From Natronococcus sp. A-GB7 (GTDB taxonomy: Archaea > Halobacteriota > Halobacteria > Halobacteriales > Natrialbaceae), in assembly GCF_029688865.1 (NCBI RefSeq), contig NZ_JARUKV010000003.1, positions 124,001-188,000 on the forward strand: 64,000 bases of DNA, written 5' to 3'. The notes below the pieces were generated by a model. It was not told the DNA's origin, did no database searches, and saw only the letters and a program-made list of their open reading frames with translations. This document shows positions 61,552 through 64,000 of the stretch, piece by piece; positions within the stretch are counted from its first letter, which is position 1; the number at the start of each line of letters is the position of its first letter. Made by a program: the position numbers and the translations under genes.

Positions 61552-63303
61552 TCAGACCGCGTCGGTCCCGGTCTTGCCGGTCCGGATCTGGACGGCGCGT
61601 TCGACGGGAGTAACGAAGACCTTTCCATCGCCGGGTTCGCCGGTGTTCGCCCCCTCACAGATCGCGTCGACGACGGTCTCGGCAGGAATGTCGGCGACGA
61701 CGCACTCGATCTTGACCTTCTGGTGGAGGTCAACGGTGTACTCCTCGCCGCGCCACTGGCCCTTCTTGGCGGGCTGTGAGCCCCGCCCGGAGACGTTCGT
61801 CACCGTCAGCGACGGTGCGCCGGCCTCGGCCAGCGACTGCTTGACCGCGCCGAGGCGGTCGGGGCGAACGATAGCGGTAACCATCTTGATCTCGCCGCCG
61901 TTCGGGCTTCCCCCGTCGGTCCGAATGCGCTCATCGTCGACGCTTCCGCCGTCCGTCGCGACGTCTGGACCGCCGAACTCGGGGTAGGTGTCGACGCCGT
62001 GTTCGGTGACGTCGAGCCCGTCGCGCTCGTGTTCGGGGGTCACGCGGGCCTGTCCGATCGCCTTGAACGCGCCCCAGACGGCGGCAGTCGCGGCGACCGT
62101 CCAGACCGTGATCGTGGCGACGCCGATGGCCTGAGGGGCGAACGCGCTCGCCTCGATCGAGAGGATCCCGCCGGCGACGACGCCGCCGCCGATCGCGGTT
62201 CCCTCGATCGACCACAGCGGGTAGATGAGCAATCCGAGCATCCCCGCGGTCCCGTGAACCGGGAACACCGCACAGACGTCGTCGATCTTGAGCCGCTCGT
62301 CGACGAACTTGAAGACGATCGGAAGCTGCGCGCCGGCGAGGAAGCCGATCGCGATCGCACCCATCGGGGTGATGAGGTTCGTCGGACCGGTGACGCCGAC
62401 CAGCCCCGCGAGCATCCCGTTCGCGACGTACAGCGTGTCGACCTTGCCGTTTATCGCCAGCGAGACGCTCGAGGCGCCGAGTGCACCAAGCCCCATCCCG
62501 AGGGCGGTGACCATCGCGACGCTACCGACGTACTCGAAGTCGGCCAGCCCGACGACCTCGCCGGCCGCCGCGCCGGCGTCGACGTCGACGACCGTTGCGG
62601 CCGTCCCGACGTTGAAGCCGAACCAGCCGAAACAGAGGATCAGCGTCCCCAGTACGGCGAACGTCATCGAGTGCCCTGGGATGATGTTGACGCTGCCGTC
62701 CTCGTTGTACTTGTCCATCCGCGCGCCGAGGATCCAAGCTGCGGTGAGCCCGGCGACGCCGCCGACGCCGTGGACGACCATCCCACCCGCGAAGTCAGCA
62801 AACCCGAGGCTCGCGAGGATCGGCTCCCCGCCCGGGGCGTACCAGACCATCGCGGCGACGACCGGGTAGATGACCGCTGCGAGCAGGAACGTGTACGTAA
62901 TGTACGCCCGAAGCTTCGCGCGGCCCGCGACGGCCCCGGAGACGATCGTGGCCGCGGTCATCGCGAACACCGCGCTGAACAGCCACATCGCCCAGTCGAA
63001 CGATCCCTCGCCGAACATCGTCAGCGGCCCGGCGTCGCCGCCGCCCAGCGCCGCGCCGACGTTGTTCGAGAGCCCCATCCCGATTACGAAGAAGACGAAG
63101 ATGCCGACCGCCCAGGTCAGCATGTTCTTCGTCAGCTGGTTCGCGACGTTCTTCGAGCGGACCTGCCCTGCCTCGAGCATCGCGAAGCCGGCGTGCATGA
63201 AGAATATCAGGAACGTCACCGTCAGCGCCCACATCAGGTTCATCCCCGTCGCGAGCTGTTCGATATCGGCCGTCGAGACCTCGAGTGCGATCGGTTCGAT
63301 CAC
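61552..63303 (-). CDS. Ammonium transporter fused to a P-II (GlnB/GlnK) domain
   Basis: The 583-residue protein (from the GTG at 63303) joins an Amt channel (residues about 1-415, eleven helices) to a P-II signalling domain (about 472-583). The Amt part has [39 protein letters not shown] and [12 protein letters not shown]. The linker of about 55 residues is acidic and flexible. The P-II part starts [20 protein letters not shown]; its T-loop [13 protein letters not shown] keeps the Tyr aligned with Tyr51 of E. coli GlnB, while the Tyr46 position is Trp. P-II proteins normally block Amt when nitrogen is plentiful; here the regulator is on the same chain. An ATG at 63444 is an alternative start. 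Confidence 0.9.
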   Translation of the reverse strand: MIEPIALEVSTADIEQLATGMNLMWALTVTFLIFFMHAGFAMLEAGQVRSKNVANQLTKNMLTWAVGIFVFFVIGMGLSNNVGAALGGGDAGPLTMFGEGSFDWAMWLFSAVFAMTAATIVSGAVAGRAKLRAYITYTFLLAAVIYPVVAAMVWYAPGGEPILASLGFADFAGGMVVHGVGGVAGLTAAWILGARMDKYNEDGSVNIIPGHSMTFAVLGTLILCFGWFGFNVGTAATVVDVDAGAAAGEVVGLADFEYVGSVAMVTALGMGLGALGASSVSLAINGKVDTLYVANGMLAGLVGVTGPTNLITPMGAIAIGFLAGAQLPIVFKFVDERLKIDDVCAVFPVHGTAGMLGLLIYPLWSIEGTAIGGGVVAGGILSIEASAFAPQAIGVATITVWTVAATAAVWGAFKAIGQARVTPEHERDGLDVTEHGVDTYPEFGGPDVATDGGSVDDERIRTDGGSPNGGEIKMVTAIVRPDRLGAVKQSLAEAGAPSLTVTNVSGRGSQPAKKGQWRGEEYTVDLHQKVKIECVVADIPAETVVDAICEGANTGEPGDGKVFVTPVERAVQIRTGKTGTDAV

Positions 63304-63784
63304 GAATCGCTCACCTCGTTCGTAGGACTTCTGCTCGAGTTCTGTAAGCGATCGTCCACTCTCTGTGCTATACCTTCCGTGTATGTGTTCTGGTTCACGG
63401 GTAACGGTGATGGAAGTGAATAGTATAAGGCTTAGCCTTGACATCCGGTCGTATATTGATGGATATTTGCGTCAGGCGTAGATATCTATAGGCAGTTTAA
63501 TCCGTATAAGGGGATTCGAATCGGACTCAGACTGGTGTTTCGATCGCCGATACGACGGTTACGAACGATACCATCCTGAGATAATCGGTCTTCGACGTAA
63601 ATTTCTCCGTCACCGCAGCCGATCGTAGCCCGCGCGGAAAGTGTTGCCGACAGTTTCCCGCCGCGGGCTCGCCGTTGGACGTTCGTCCGAAACTGCTTCG
63701 CAGTGCTTCACCGACCGTTTGGCCACTCGATCGGCCGATTCTCCCGCGCTTTTCCCATCAAAAACGGTTCACGTCGGGCACCGC
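63304..63784. other. Amt/P-II intergenic region
   Basis: This 481-nt stretch has no gene that I can support. Reading leftwards it holds T-run and hairpins below the P-II gene (GGAC-GTTC-GTCC at 63677-63688 and ACTGC-TTC-GCAGT at 63692-63704). AT-rich promoter-like patches follow at about 63360-63377 (GTATAGC) and 63420-63428 (TTATACT) on the minus strand. Either could drive the amt fusion with its own leader. The first 140 nt remain open in the amt frame, so part may be coding if the upstream ATG at 63444 is used. Confidence 0.55.
63760..63764 (-). terminator. Oligo-T tract after the P-II gene
   Basis: Five T residues on the minus strand begin 20 nt after the TGA of the P-II gene, followed by further T and A. 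Archaeal transcription often stops at such tracts. Confidence 0.4.
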
Positions 63785-64000
63785 TCAAACCGCGTCGGTC
63801 CCGGTCTTGCCGGTCCGAATCTGGACGGCGCGTTCGACGGGAGTAACGAAGACCTTTCCGTCACCGGGCTCGCCGGTGTTCGCGCCCTCACAGATCGCGT
63901 CGACGACGGTTTCAGCGGGAATATCGGCGACGACGCACTCGATCTTGACCTTCTGGTGGAGGTCGACGGTGTACTCCTCGCCGCGCCACTGGCCCTTCTT
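63785..64000 (-). CDS. P-II (GlnK-like) protein, 3' part only
   Basis: The last 71 codons of a P-II gene run off the window edge; the visible C-terminus starts [19 protein letters not shown] and ends [11 protein letters not shown]. Over this length the protein is identical to the P-II domain fused to Amt 2 kb away. The DNA differs at about 11 positions, all synonymous. The T-loop Tyr51 equivalent and the ATP-binding [11 protein letters not shown] are present. Whether this copy is stand-alone or fused to another transporter cannot be seen. Confidence 0.9.
   Translation of the reverse strand, partial: KKGQWRGEEYTVDLHQKVKIECVVADIPAETVVDAICEGANTGEPGDGKVFVTPVERAVQIRTGKTGTDAV

Noticed and set aside
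1-64000. CRISPR array, IS element or prophage
   Set aside because: No regularly spaced repeats, transposase, terminase or capsid-like proteins were seen.

Overview
The window is chromosomal DNA from an extremely halophilic archaeon (class Halobacteria). Three things show this: high GC with C/G-ending codons, very acidic predicted proteins, and an archaeal gene set. That set includes DNA polymerase D large subunit, the Hef and Hel308 helicases, IMP cyclohydrolase PurO, the KEOPS subunit Cgi121, dolichol kinase, HalOD1 and HTH_10 regulators, and Tat/lipobox substrate-binding proteins. Many start codons lie about 25-30 nt after a TATA-like box, as expected for leaderless haloarchaeal transcripts. 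The style is closest to Natrialbales-like genomes, but the genus cannot be fixed from this sequence. No rRNA, CRISPR array, transposase or integrase was found. One tRNA (Gln, anticodon CTG) is present.

Layout. 0.1-2.6 kb: a phosphoesterase, purO, a tandem-HNH protein with lower GC, and tRNA-Gln. 2.7-7.9 kb: a rhodanese lipoprotein, an old-yellow-enzyme-type oxidoreductase, a zinc alcohol dehydrogenase, and a divergent two-gene operon of amidohydrolase plus MIP18/DUF59 protein. That trio resembles the accessory genes of bacterial binuclear-iron alkane/ketone monooxygenase clusters, but no monooxygenase is present. 7.9-13.9 kb: a LEA_2 protein, the coupled hel308-cgi121 pair, a universal stress protein and a Pit phosphate permease. 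14-19 kb: a DICT sensor and its HTH partner, a ferredoxin/HTH_10/cytochrome P450 module, a HAD hydrolase pseudogene and malate dehydrogenase. 19-25 kb: MFS permease, small metabolic genes and an HTTM-DCC pair. 25-34 kb: hef, a small antitoxin-like protein, TspO, several HTH_10/PAS/HalOD1 regulators, dolichol kinase and an acetamidase. 34-38 kb: glyS coupled to a four-CBS protein, then small haloarchaeal proteins. 38.4-44.6 kb: a complete five-gene dipeptide/oligopeptide ABC importer operon. 45-54 kb: polC, preceded by what looks like the remnant of a PPC-domain gene, an alkaline phosphatase with an odd active-site region, panE, a NifU-like scaffold and a PHP phosphoesterase. 54-61.5 kb: a RecJ/DHH protein, then the tetrapyrrole genes hemC-cobA-hemD, a truncated haemoglobin and hemL. 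61.5-64 kb: an ammonium transporter fused to a P-II domain, and the 3' part of a separate P-II gene whose visible protein is identical to the fused domain.

Connections. hemL, hemC, cobA and hemD carry glutamate-1-semialdehyde through to precorrin-2, supplying sirohaem, haem and cobamide routes, and they sit beside a haem protein. The Amt-P-II fusion and second P-II gene form a nitrogen-sensing locus. Phosphate handling (Pit, PhoA) and peptide uptake point to a heterotrophic scavenging life. The most unusual items are the fused Amt-P-II next to an identical P-II copy, the doubled nucleophile motif in PhoA, the monooxygenase-type accessory operon, the cysteine cluster in HemL, and two decayed genes.
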